64,000 nucleotides of DNA. It comes from Oceanicola sp. 502str15 (GTDB lineage: Bacteria > Pseudomonadota > Alphaproteobacteria > Rhodobacterales > Rhodobacteraceae). Of the stretch, positions 54,519-64,000 are shown one piece after another. The translations under genes and the position numbers were made by a program. The number at the start of each line of letters is the position of its first letter. Position 1 is the first letter of the stretch. Below the pieces are notes generated by a model. The model did no database searches and had not been told where the DNA came from. It worked only from the letters and a program-made list of their open reading frames with translations. Location: contig NZ_WYDQ01000001.1 of assembly GCF_024105635.1 (NCBI RefSeq), positions 2,728,001 to 2,792,000 on the forward strand, given 5' to 3'.

Positions 54519-55181
54519 GTGCCCCTCGGCGCGAGGCTCCTTGCGGCCCTGCTCGCCCTCTCGCTCGCCGGCTGCGAGGGGGTGGAGCTTCCGGGCGTAA
54601 AACCGGCGGTGCAGGCCGGGGCGCAGGCTCCCGGCGGCGCCCCCGCCCGCTCGGTGCCCCCCAAGCCCCCCACCCAGATCGCGGTGGCCGGCGTGGTGGT
54701 GGCCGCGCCCGAGGGCTACTGCATCGACACCCGCGCCCGCAAAGGCAACTTCGTGCTGCTGGCGGCCTGTTCCGCCATCAGCCAGTCGCCCGAGCATCCG
54801 GCGCCCGGCCGCATGGGGCTGCTCTCCGCCACCGTGGGCAAGCGCGGCTCCGCCGACACCGCCCTCAACCCCGACCAGCTCGCCGCCTATTTCCGCTCGG
54901 CCGCAGGCCGCGCCACCCTGTCCTACGCGGGCGATGCCAGCACCGTCACCATCACCGGCGCCGAGGCCCGCGACGGCGTCTTCTACCTCGCCCTGCTCGA
55001 CCGCGCCGCCCCGCCCCAGCCAGAGCTGGGCCCGGCCCGCTGGCGCGCCCTCTTCACCGTCAACGGCAGGCTCGTGTCGGTCATCCTCCACTCGCTGAAG
55101 GAAGACCGGATCAGCCGCGACGGCGGCATGGCCCTGATTTCGCGCTTCGCCACCCGGATTCGTGCCGCAAGCGCCGGCTGA
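54519..55181 (+). CDS. lipoprotein of unknown function, coupled to ilvD
   Basis: A 220-residue protein starting at GTG 54519, one base past the ilvD stop. The N-terminal LLAALLALSLAGC is a lipobox signal peptide; a Pro/Ala linker follows, then a domain with GYCIDTRARKGNFVLLAACSAIS and a LYLALLDRAAP-like region. I do not recognise a family. The tight junction suggests it is carried on the ilvD transcript, though no metabolic link is apparent. Confidence 0.75.
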   Translation: MPLGARLLAALLALSLAGCEGVELPGVKPAVQAGAQAPGGAPARSVPPKPPTQIAVAGVVVAAPEGYCIDTRARKGNFVLLAACSAISQSPEHPAPGRMGLLSATVGKRGSADTALNPDQLAAYFRSAAGRATLSYAGDASTVTITGAEARDGVFYLALLDRAAPPQPELGPARWRALFTVNGRLVSVILHSLKEDRISRDGGMALISRFATRIRAASAG

Positions 55182-55313
55182 AGAGGCACCTGCGCCCGGC
55201 ACGCAACGTTGCGCCGGCAATCCCCGGCCCAAGGGCATTAGGGGCATTGAAACACTTTTGCCTCAGCACCATACAGGCATAGACTAGCCACAACCTCTCA
55301 CCCGGCCCCCCCA

Positions 55314-56114
55314 ATGGCCCCCGACAGCACAGGCCGCATGCCAAGAACGATGGACAGCCTGATCGAACGTGCCCTGCACCGTCGCGCCCTCAAGCGCTGG
55401 CGTCGCGCGGCCGATTCTGCCGCCTCGGTCGATCTGCCCCAGCTGCGGGGCATGCGCTCCCGGGCACGCCAGCTGCGCCGCCAGCTCGACAGAGTGGTGC
55501 ATGAGGCCGACGGGCGCCTGACCCTGCCGCTGATCGACAGCAACGCCATGCGCAAGCCGATCGGCGCCGACTGGGCCTGGCGTCCCGAGCTGTGGCGCGG
55601 CCCGATCTCGCCGCCGGGCCACGCCGCCGCCGAAACCCGCACCATGCTGGGCCAGGCCGCCACGCTCTACCACGATTGCACCGTCTCCGAGCTGACCCTA
55701 CGCCAGATCCGCAATACCTCCGAAGAGGATCTCGCCCCCTTCGGCCTGCGGATGGACGTGTTCCGCTTCGACGGCTCCTTTCTCTCCATCGTGCTCGACC
55801 TGCCCGCCGAGGCCGTCAGCGGGCTCAAGCGCAAGCACGTGATCGGGCTGGAGGCCCAGCTCGAGGTCGAGAAACCGCTCGAGATCTTCGCCCGCCTCAA
55901 CGTCAAGCACGGCCCCAACACCGAGCAGATCGTGCGCGAACTGCCCGTGGCCGAGGGCGGGCTTCAGGTGGCCGAGTTCGACCTCGCCTATACCGGCCTC
56001 AACGAGAAGCGGGTCGAGAAGGCCTGGATCGACCTGATCTTCGAAGGCCCGCAAATGAACCAGATCGTCCTGCGCGATCTCACCCTCTCGCGCCGTCCCC
56101 GCGCCGAAATCTGA
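55314..56114 (+). CDS. DUF6478 family protein
   Basis: A protein of up to 266 residues recognised as DUF6478, a family largely restricted to Rhodobacteraceae. Typical blocks are DWAWRPELWRGPISPPG, LFHDC-like LYHDCTVSELTLRQIRN, APFGLRMDVFRFDGSFLSIVLDLPAEAV, LNVKHGPNTEQIVRELP and IFEGPQMNQIVLRDLTLSRRPRAE. Its function is unknown. Start choice is uncertain: ATGs at 55314, 55338 and 55350 all lack a good ribosome site. The next gene follows after 12 bases. Confidence 0.78.
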   Translation: MAPDSTGRMPRTMDSLIERALHRRALKRWRRAADSAASVDLPQLRGMRSRARQLRRQLDRVVHEADGRLTLPLIDSNAMRKPIGADWAWRPELWRGPISPPGHAAAETRTMLGQAATLYHDCTVSELTLRQIRNTSEEDLAPFGLRMDVFRFDGSFLSIVLDLPAEAVSGLKRKHVIGLEAQLEVEKPLEIFARLNVKHGPNTEQIVRELPVAEGGLQVAEFDLAYTGLNEKRVEKAWIDLIFEGPQMNQIVLRDLTLSRRPRAEI

Positions 56115-56126
56115 CGAGGAAGGCCG

Positions 56127-56531
56127 ATGCCAGATACCAGCTCCACCAGCCAGCTCACCCTCTCCAAGACCCGCATTCAGGCCGGGGTCTGGGAAGGCCT
56201 GCTGATGGGCGAGGGGGTCGGAAACATGCAGCCGCAGATCGAGGTGGTCCACCTCGACAAGACGCTCGACGGGGTCGAGCTGAAGGCCGATGGCGAAATG
56301 CAGAACCTCTGGCAGCTCCGCGTGCCGATCCCCTCCGCGCTGCTCTGCGACGGGGTGCAGACCTTCACAATCCGCGATGGGCGCAGCGGCGCGACGCTGG
56401 AGCATTTCACCATCGTCACCGGCCAGCCCCTCGAAGACGACATCCGCGCCGAAGTCGACCTGCTGCGCGCCGAGCTGGACATGCTTAAAAAGGCCTTCCG
56501 CCGCCACTGCCTCGACGTGCTGGGCCGCTAG
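56127..56531 (+). CDS. conserved hypothetical protein downstream of DUF6478
   Basis: A 134-residue protein with a beta-rich N-terminal part (LTLSKTRIQAGVWEGLLMGEG, VPIPSALLCDGVQTFTIRDG) and a C-terminal amphipathic helix (VDLLRAELDMLKKAFRRH). It commonly accompanies DUF6478 in related genomes as I recall. No function is known. GAGGAAGG precedes the ATG, and the gene is likely co-transcribed with its neighbours. Confidence 0.72.
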   Translation: MPDTSSTSQLTLSKTRIQAGVWEGLLMGEGVGNMQPQIEVVHLDKTLDGVELKADGEMQNLWQLRVPIPSALLCDGVQTFTIRDGRSGATLEHFTIVTGQPLEDDIRAEVDLLRAELDMLKKAFRRHCLDVLGR

Positions 56532-56541
56532 GGCGCCCTTG

Positions 56542-57030
56542 ATGAAGCGCGCCCTCCTCATCGCCGCCCCCAGCTTCCTCCTCGGGGCCGTTGTCGGCGC
56601 CGCCTTCTGGTATCTCGCCTCGCCGCTCTGGATCGACCGGGTGGTGAACGAGAGCCTCGTCACCGGCGAAGGCGTGACCCTGCTGGCCGAGGGCCGCTTC
56701 CGCGATGCCGACGCCGCCCATCGCGGCACCGGCACCGCCCGCCTCGTCTCCCTGCCCGGCGGGCGCATCGAGGTGCAGCTTACCGAGTTCGAAGTCACCA
56801 ACGGCCCCGATCTCGAGCTCTGGCTCTCCGACGCCCCCGACCCGCAGAGCGCCGCCGATGTCACCTCCGGCCAATGGGTCTCGCTCGGGCTGCTCAAGGG
56901 CAACATCGGCGACCAGAGCTATGCCCTGCCCCCCAGCATCAAACCCGAGGCCTATCGCTCGGTGGTGGTCTGGTGCGAGCAGTTCGGCGTGCTCTTCTCC
57001 CCCGCCCCCCTCACCACCCCCGGCGGCTGA
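56542..57030 (+). CDS. DM13-domain protein
   Basis: A 162-residue protein with an N-terminal membrane anchor or signal (LLIAAPSFLLGAVVGAAFWYLA) and one DM13 domain, shown by GRFRDADAAHRGTGTARL, FEVTNGPDLELWLSDAP, then LLKGNIGDQSYALPP and a VVVWCEQFGVLFS end with the typical W-C. DM13 domains are proposed to take part in electron transfer at the cell surface. The gene ends the DUF6478 trio. Confidence 0.85.
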   Translation: MKRALLIAAPSFLLGAVVGAAFWYLASPLWIDRVVNESLVTGEGVTLLAEGRFRDADAAHRGTGTARLVSLPGGRIEVQLTEFEVTNGPDLELWLSDAPDPQSAADVTSGQWVSLGLLKGNIGDQSYALPPSIKPEAYRSVVVWCEQFGVLFSPAPLTTPGG

Positions 57031-57069
57031 CCCAGCCCACCCCGGCTGTAACGTCACGTCCGCCCGTGA

Positions 57070-59130
<2,061 letters not shown>

Positions 59131-59226
59131 CCTGCCCTTCATCTTGGTCCAAATATCTCCGGGGGTGTGGGGGCTGGCCCCCACTGCGCGCCCACCCCAC
59201 GGGCACCCGGCCCGCGTCCTGCACAC

Positions 59227-59258
59227 AAAAACCGCCAGCCGGAACATCCGGCTGGCGG
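59227..59258 (-). terminator. rho-independent terminator of the EF-hand gene
   Basis: Minus strand CCGCCAGCCGG (59258-59248) and CCGGCTGGCGG (59242-59232) form an 11-bp perfect stem with a 5-base loop, followed by five U residues (59231-59227). Oriented for the gene at 59341-59586. Confidence 0.85.
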
Positions 59259-59340
59259 CCTCACGCAAGCAGGTCACTTGCAAACGGGGCGACGGAACAC
59301 CTGGGAATGGGAAGGGTTTGCTCCGCCGCCCGCTCCGGCC

Positions 59341-59586
59341 TTAGCCGGAGGTCAGAAGGCCCGCCCCCACGGCGGCCTCCCATTCGGCGGTGTCCACCTC
59401 GCCATCGGCCGAGGTGTCGATCTCGCTGAAGATCTCCTCGGTGATCTCGGGATAGGCCACCTGCATCTCTTCCATCGAGAAGGTGCCGTTGCCATCGGTG
59501 TCCTCAACCATCGGCGCGTCCTGGGCCATCAGCGGGGCTGCGGCAAGGGCGGCAACTGTGGCGGCGGTCATCATGATCTTGGTCAT
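59341..59586 (-). CDS. secreted EF-hand protein
   Basis: An 81-residue protein with signal peptide MTKIMMTAATVAALAAAPLMA and two EF-hand-like calcium loops: DTDGNGTFSMEEM at about residues 29-41 and DTSADGEVDTAEW at about 57-69. Calcium binding in the periplasm or outside is the likely property; partner unknown. It is monocistronic with its own terminator. Small EF-hand proteins are common in marine Rhodobacteraceae. Confidence 0.88.
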   Translation of the reverse strand: MTKIMMTAATVAALAAAPLMAQDAPMVEDTDGNGTFSMEEMQVAYPEITEEIFSEIDTSADGEVDTAEWEAAVGAGLLTSG

Positions 59587-59929
59587 TGCTCTATCTATCC
59601 TCTTACTGGGTTAGCGGCCCCGGCTGTCATCGCACCGTGGCCTGCGAGAGAGAGGTAAGGCCGCCGCCCCCCCGGTTTCCATGCCCCTCGAACACCGCCG
59701 CCAAACCCCGGCGCCGCGCCGCCAAAACCGCCCCGCCCCGCCTGCGCCTTCCCGCCTGCGCCCCGCCATGATCCTTTTGCCGCTGAGCCCCGCCCCGCGC
59801 CCGCGCCGGGTTCTGCCCAAAAAGCCCCGCCACCCGCCCTCAGCACCAAACCGCCCATCACAGGCAGGAACCTCCGGGCGGCGCAGCCGTTGAGTCGGCA
59901 ACATGAACGCAAGAGAAAGGAAGACCGAC
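59587..59929. other. 343-base C-rich gap upstream of pfpI
   Basis: No gene is supported. The plus strand is strongly C-rich, and minus-strand frames (for example 59595-59912) read as Gly/Arg/Ala-rich low complexity without a ribosome site. It must carry the divergent promoters of the EF-hand and PfpI genes; none is clear. Confidence 0.5.
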
Positions 59930-60490
59930 ATGCCCAGCATCAACGAGTCCAAGATCCTGATCATCGCGACCAACGGCTTCGAGCAGTCCGAGCTCGAATT
60001 TCCCCGCGACCAGCTCCGCGCCAAGGGCGCCACGGTTCACGTCGCCACCCTCGACGGCAAGCCGATCAAGGGCTGGGAAGGCGCCGACTGGGGCCGCGAG
60101 GCCGAAGCCGACGCCAAGTTGGAAGACATCGCCTTTTCCGACTACGACGCCCTCGTCATCCCCGGCGGCCAGATCAACCCCGACCTGCTGCGCGTCGAAC
60201 CCGACGTGCTGAAACTGGTGCGCGAGTTCCATGACGCCGGCAAGACCATCGCCGCCGTCTGCCACGCCCCCTGGGTGCTGGTCGAGGCCGGCATCGCCAA
60301 GGGCCGCGAGATGACCTCCTACGCCTCGATCAAGACCGACGTGAAGAACGCCGGGGCCAATTGGGTCGACCGCGAGGTGGTGGCCGACAACGGCATCGTT
60401 ACCTCCCGCAAGCCCGACGATCTCGCCGCCTTCGTCTCCAAGATCGTCGAGGAGATCGAAGAAGGCACCCATGAGCGCAAGGCAGCCTGA
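59930..60490 (+). CDS. PfpI/DJ-1 superfamily type 1 glutamine amidotransferase-like protein
   Basis: A 186-residue DJ-1/PfpI protein, similar to E. coli YhbO. The nucleophile elbow is IAAVCHAPWVLVEAG, with the catalytic cysteine and adjacent histidine, and a conserved glutamate sits in TNGFEQSELEFPRD; YDALVIPGGQINPDLLR is the characteristic loop. Members act as proteases, deglycases or stress proteins. The start is ATG 59930, since AAAGGAAG precedes it, not the ATG nine codons upstream. Confidence 0.92.
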   Translation: MPSINESKILIIATNGFEQSELEFPRDQLRAKGATVHVATLDGKPIKGWEGADWGREAEADAKLEDIAFSDYDALVIPGGQINPDLLRVEPDVLKLVREFHDAGKTIAAVCHAPWVLVEAGIAKGREMTSYASIKTDVKNAGANWVDREVVADNGIVTSRKPDDLAAFVSKIVEEIEEGTHERKAA

Positions 60491-60523
60491 CGGGCGCTGC
60501 CCGGCATGACAGCCAGCCATCGG

Positions 60524-60554
60524 CGGGCGGCGGGGGGCCAACCCTCGCCGCCCG
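60524..60554 (+). terminator. hairpin after pfpI
   Basis: CGGGCGGCG (60524-60532) and CGCCGCCCG (60546-60554) form a perfect 9-bp stem, 33 bases past the pfpI stop. No U-tract follows, so termination is uncertain. Confidence 0.45.
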
Positions 60555-60754
60555 TCCGCGTTCTGCCTCCCCCCACCGGCCCCGCAGCCCTGCATTTCAG
60601 GCCCCGAACGCGCCATCGCACCCGGTCCCGCCCGTTTCCGGGAGCCTTACAATCGCCCGCAATTCCCCGGTAATGTCCGGCTCCGGTCCCAATTGCGCCC
60701 GAATTCACGCCCATACCGAGCCTCGATAAGAACACGAGCAGAGGTAGTTGCGGT

Positions 60755-61660
60755 ATGGATCGTCTGACCGAAATGGAAGCCTTCGCCACGGTCGTAGACC
60801 AGGGTGGCTTCACAGATGCGGCCAAGAAGATGGGGATCTCCAAATCCGCCGTCTCCAAGCACGTCTCTTCGCTGGAGGCCCGCCTCGGCGCCCGCCTCCT
60901 CAACCGCACCACGCGCCGCGTCTCCCCGACCGAGATCGGCCTGGCCTATTACGACCGCGCGCGCCGCGTGCTCAACGATGCCGGCGAAGCCGACGCGCTG
61001 GTCACCTCCATGCAATCCGCGCCCTCGGGCCTGCTGCGCATCTCCGTCGCCACCGATTTCGGGGTGAACCACCTGTCGCCGGTGCTGGGCGAATTCCTCA
61101 GCGAGTTCCCCGAGATCACCGTGAACATGGTGCTCAACAACCGCTACGTCGAGCTGATCTCGGAAGGCTTCGACATGGCCATCCGCATCGGTGAGCTCGA
61201 AGACAGCACCCTGCGCGCCCGCAAGCTGGCCGACACCACCAAACGCATGATCGCCTCGCCCGCCTACTTCGAAAAGTATGGCCGCCCCGAAAAGATCGAC
61301 GATCTGAACGAGCACAAGCTCCTGCACTATTCCAACCAGTCCTCCGGCAACGTCTGGAAGCTCACCGCCCCCTCGGGCGAAAAGCGCCAGGTCCGCACCG
61401 CCGGCTGGCTCACGGTGAACGACGGCCAGTCGCTGCTCAACGCCGCGATCTCCGGCCTCGGCATCGCTTACCTGCCCAACTTCCTCTACTGCGAGGCCGA
61501 AAAGGCCGGTCTGGTGCAGGAAGCCATCCCCGACCTGCCGGTCGAGATGCTGGGCATCTACGCCGTCTACCCGCCGGGCCGCTTTACCCAGCCGAAGGTC
61601 CGCGCCTTCATCGACTTCCTGGTGCAGAGCTTCGCCACCAAGGGCCCCGACACCTGGTAA
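60755..61660 (+). CDS. LysR-family transcriptional regulator
   Basis: A 301-residue LysR regulator. The N-terminal winged helix reads MDRLTEMEAFATVVDQGGFTDAAKKMGISKSAVSKHVSSLEARLGARLLNRTTRRVSPTE-like, abbreviated here; the effector domain starts with SGLLRISVATDFGVNHLSP and ends VRAFIDFLVQSF. It is closest to the CrgA/AaeR-like group that keeps the EMEAF start. Target genes are not evident; neighbours are pfpI on the same strand and a Hint-domain gene. AGAGG precedes the ATG. Confidence 0.93.
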   Translation: MDRLTEMEAFATVVDQGGFTDAAKKMGISKSAVSKHVSSLEARLGARLLNRTTRRVSPTEIGLAYYDRARRVLNDAGEADALVTSMQSAPSGLLRISVATDFGVNHLSPVLGEFLSEFPEITVNMVLNNRYVELISEGFDMAIRIGELEDSTLRARKLADTTKRMIASPAYFEKYGRPEKIDDLNEHKLLHYSNQSSGNVWKLTAPSGEKRQVRTAGWLTVNDGQSLLNAAISGLGIAYLPNFLYCEAEKAGLVQEAIPDLPVEMLGIYAVYPPGRFTQPKVRAFIDFLVQSFATKGPDTW

Positions 61661-61692
61661 CCGGCACACGAATTTCCCTGAGAAGGTCAAAC

Positions 61693-61725
61693 TGGCCGGG
61701 CCCGAGCGCCCGGCCATTTCTTTTC
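61693..61725 (+). terminator. rho-independent terminator of the LysR gene
   Basis: TGGCCGGGC (61693-61701) and GCCCGGCCA (61708-61716) form a 9-bp perfect stem with a 6-base loop, followed by TTTCTTTT. It begins 32 bases after the LysR stop. Confidence 0.85.
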
Positions 61726-61741
61726 CGACCGGGCCCAAATG

Positions 61742-61757
61742 TGGCATTTCCGTGGCA
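61742..61757 (+). promoter_or_regulatory. candidate sigma-54 promoter before the Hint-domain gene
   Basis: TGGCATTTCCGTGGCA has the required GG (-24) and GC (-12) pairs with the correct 12-base offset and matches TGGCA at the -24 end; the T before GC is replaced by G. A related TGCCACA lies at 61770. The leader to ATG 61924 would be about 155 bases and includes an AT-rich stretch (61795-61840). Confidence 0.3.
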
Positions 61758-61923
61758 CAACCGGCCCTTTGCCACATTTTCGCCCAAGTCTCTGTAATCA
61801 ATATCAATTTATTGAAATGAACCTCAAGTTTTACAAGACAGACGCCCCGCCGCGCCCCATATGTGAGGAGAGCAGACAAATTCGTCTCAAAAAGAACGCG
61901 ACAGTCTCGCGTCAGGGCGCATC

Positions 61924-62991
61924 ATGGCAGGCGAAGCCTATCTCCTTTCCGGCGACCAGATCGCCACGTTCAGCACGGTGCACACCAGCTATCCGGGCGG
62001 CGTGGCCACGGTCCGTCTGAACGGCATCAAGACCCTCGGCGACGCCGACAGCCGGTTCTTTCTGGTGCGCGACCAGGGCACCGGCGACACCGTGACCAAC
62101 GGCCAGTTCTTCTCGATCTATCGCGCCGTCGATGATGGCACCGGCAACCTCGTGCCCGGCGGTACCCCTGTCGTCAGCTCCAACTACGTCACCCCCGATG
62201 CCTACGGCGGCACCGCCGCCGGCGACGATTACCTGATGGCCGGCCTCTTCGGCGGCCCGCGCTTCGTCATCGACATCAACGGCATCCCCAAAGGCGGCAC
62301 CTATACCGCCGTGCAGGGGCAGGACGTGGGCGGGGGCAACATGGACGGCGAGTTCAACCTCTCCGACCTCGCCGCCGCCAACCCCGACGGCACCATCTGC
62401 TTTGCCTCCGGCACCCCGATCGAAACGCCCCGCGGCGCCGTGCCGGTCGAGCGGCTGCGGCTGGGCGATCTCGTCTGCACCGTCGATGACGGCCCCCGAC
62501 CGATCCGCTGGATCGGCTGCACCCGCGTCGAGCTGACCGCCGACACGCCCGGCCTCGCCCCCATCGAGATCGCCGCCAACGCCTTCGGCCCCGGCCTGCC
62601 CGCATTGCCGGTCGTCGTCTCCCCCGCGCACCGCCTGCTGATGGCCAATGCCCGGGCGCAGTTGCTGCTCGGCGAAGAAGAGGTGCTGGTGCCCGCCGCC
62701 GCGCTGGTCAACGGCACCACGGTCCGCCGCCTCACCGGGCGCCGCTCCGTCACCTATTGGCACCTGATGTTCGATCACCACCAGATCGTCAGCAGCGCCG
62801 GCCTGCCGTCCGAAAGCTTCCACCCCGGCGCCTACGCGCTCGACACCCTGTCGCGCTCGACCCGCGCCGAGCTGCTCGCGCTCTTTCCCGAACTCGCCGA
62901 AGAGGGCCCGCAGGCCTATGGCGCCACCGCACGCACCATCGTGCGCGGCTACGAAGCCTCGCTGCTGAGCCAGCCGCCCCTCGCCGCCTGA
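61924..62991 (+). CDS. Hint_2-domain protein
   Basis: A 355-residue protein with a beta-rich N-terminal half (residues 1-155, unrecognised, Gly/Thr-rich, no signal peptide) and a Hint_2 domain from about residue 157. The nucleophile is Cys159 in ICFASGTPIETPRGAVPVERLRLGDLV, and VVSPAHRLLM carries the conserved block-B-like histidine. Hint domains self-cleave in inteins and hedgehog proteins; the Rhodobacteraceae forms are often exported by type I secretion. CAGGG precedes ATG 61924. Cleavage competence is not proven. Confidence 0.87.
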   Translation: MAGEAYLLSGDQIATFSTVHTSYPGGVATVRLNGIKTLGDADSRFFLVRDQGTGDTVTNGQFFSIYRAVDDGTGNLVPGGTPVVSSNYVTPDAYGGTAAGDDYLMAGLFGGPRFVIDINGIPKGGTYTAVQGQDVGGGNMDGEFNLSDLAAANPDGTICFASGTPIETPRGAVPVERLRLGDLVCTVDDGPRPIRWIGCTRVELTADTPGLAPIEIAANAFGPGLPALPVVVSPAHRLLMANARAQLLLGEEEVLVPAAALVNGTTVRRLTGRRSVTYWHLMFDHHQIVSSAGLPSESFHPGAYALDTLSRSTRAELLALFPELAEEGPQAYGATARTIVRGYEASLLSQPPLAA

Positions 62992-63000
62992 GCGGGCAAT

Positions 63001-64000
63001 CTATTCGGTAGAAGACAGAATGGCCTCGACCCGCCGGTTGGCCTCACGGCCCTGTTCGGTCAGGTTCGAGGTGATCGGCGACAGAAAGCCCACGCCCTCC
63101 GCCTTGATCTGGCCGCCGGGCACACCCAGCGCCGTCAACCGGGCCTCCACCGCGCCCGCCCGCTTCTTCGACAGGGCAATATTGCCCGCCAGCGAGCCCT
63201 CGGCATCGGTATGGCCGACCAGCACCACCGAGCGCTCGGGGTGGGTCTTCAGGTAGCCCGCCAGCAGGTCGAGCGAGCTATAGTCGCCATCCTCCAGCCG
63301 CGAGGAGCCGGTCGGAAAGTCGAGATCCTGCAACACGGCACGGCCATGAATTTCGAGCTGCTGGGTCAGCGGCATTTCGGTGGTGCTCGGCGTCGAGAAC
63401 GCCAGCGCAGGGCCGGCGAGGTCATCCTCGTCGCCCGCGTCCACGAGGCTCGCGGTCAGATCGGGGTTCTTGGTCGAGGCCACCAGCAGGTCGGCCTCCG
63501 CCTCTTCGGGGCCCACGCGGGTGATCTGCACAAAACCGCGCCCGGCGCTCCGGCTCACCAGAAAGGCCACGTATTCCGGCTTTTCCTCTCCCATCCGATG
63601 GGCCGCCATGAAGCGGTAGTCGCCAAGGTCCACATGCATGTCGGGCTCGGGCAGGTTCTCGGTCGCATACCTAAAGTCGAAACCACCGCACTCCCGCGCC
63701 TCGCATTCGAAGATCACGTCAAAGCCCGCCGACTCCACCTGCTCGCGCAGCGGCGCCAGCAGTTGCAGCGTGGTCATGCCGCGGGTCTGCACCTGCCACG
63801 CCTGCTGGCGCACCTGCCCCTCGGCCCAGACACTCTGCAGGTCGCCATTGCGAAACGGGCTGATCGGCATCCGGTAGCTGCCGAAGGTCTCCACCTGCTC
63901 CGCCGTCTGGCGGGCACCGGCCGGAAACTCCAGCTTCAGGGCATCGGCAACGCTGGCGGCGGGAGCCAGAAGCGTTGCGGCCAGGAGGGCCACACGAAGA
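63001..64000 (-). CDS. OmpA-family outer-membrane/peptidoglycan-binding protein (5' end outside window)
   Basis: At least 332 residues. The frame stays open to the window edge and reads LRVALLAATLLAPAASVADA, the end of a signal peptide, so the true start lies just beyond 64000; the GTG at 63993 is inside it. The middle resembles DUF4892-type sequences (TFGSYRMPISPF, then VIFECEARECGGFDFRY). The C-terminal OmpA domain includes LVGHTDAEGSLAGNIALSKKRA and GVGFLSPITSNLTEQGREANRRVE, which binds peptidoglycan. It is convergent with the Hint gene. Confidence 0.9.
   Translation of the reverse strand, partial: LRVALLAATLLAPAASVADALKLEFPAGARQTAEQVETFGSYRMPISPFRNGDLQSVWAEGQVRQQAWQVQTRGMTTLQLLAPLREQVESAGFDVIFECEARECGGFDFRYATENLPEPDMHVDLGDYRFMAAHRMGEEKPEYVAFLVSRSAGRGFVQITRVGPEEAEADLLVASTKNPDLTASLVDAGDEDDLAGPALAFSTPSTTEMPLTQQLEIHGRAVLQDLDFPTGSSRLEDGDYSSLDLLAGYLKTHPERSVVLVGHTDAEGSLAGNIALSKKRAGAVEARLTALGVPGGQIKAEGVGFLSPITSNLTEQGREANRRVEAILSSTE

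Overview
The window looks like a chromosomal segment of a Rhodobacterales (Roseobacter-group) alphaproteobacterium. The evidence is uniformly high GC, the dnaA-dnaN-recF...gyrB arrangement with rpsT and mutM-ubiE-ubiB beside it, the cell-cycle regulator GcrA, the alphaproteobacterial flagellin regulators FlaF and FlbT, and several small families largely confined to Rhodobacteraceae (DUF6478, DUF1217, Hint_2). I cannot name the genus. No rRNA, tRNA, CRISPR array, prophage or insertion sequence is visible. The first and last genes (an HpcH/HpaI aldolase and an OmpA-type protein) run off the window.

Layout. 1-7.6 kb: aldolase fragment, Ada DNA-repair regulator, a cyanide-insensitive-type cytochrome bd oxidase operon (cydA, cydB, a 31-residue DUF2474 peptide, a thioesterase) and a YcaQ-like protein. 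7.6-21.9 kb: a long minus-strand run that holds the replication genes (dnaA, dnaN, recF, gyrB). DUF1697, LysE and a 1065-residue caspase/TPR protein sit between recF and gyrB; rpsT, an enoyl-CoA hydratase and mutM lie upstream of dnaA. 21.9-24.2 kb: ubiE-ubiB for ubiquinone synthesis. 24.6-31.7 kb: a flagellar outpost (flgD, fliK, FlgJ-like rod protein, FlgN-like chaperone, a 530-residue flagellin, flaF, flbT, DUF1217). 31.7-42.5 kb: mixed housekeeping and unknown genes (M48 lipoprotein, dgkA, alaE, rimO, an ABC-2 exporter, gcrA, an EamA exporter), including a pair of paralogous HExxH proteins and a solitary nucleotidyltransferase-fold gene with two palindromes at its start. 42.5-49.3 kb: argD-argF behind a possible arginine leader peptide, a LysM protein, a rhodanese-like protein and accD-folC. 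49.4-64 kb: Bcr/CflA exporter, two CPBP membrane proteases, ilvD, a Rhodobacteraceae-specific trio ending in DM13, a FadH-like reductase, an EF-hand protein, PfpI, LysR, a Hint-domain protein and OmpA.

The strongest candidates for something undescribed are: (1) a 13-residue ORF with five consecutive Arg codons, followed by a hairpin, just before argD-argF; (2) two divergent paralogues that share HExxH-x15-E, a minimal gluzincin pattern, in unannotated proteins; and (3) a lone NTP_transf_8-type gene whose predicted leaderless promoter is covered by a perfect 14-bp palindrome, with a second related palindrome 44 bp upstream. All functions below are inferred from sequence reading alone; no database search or folding program was run.
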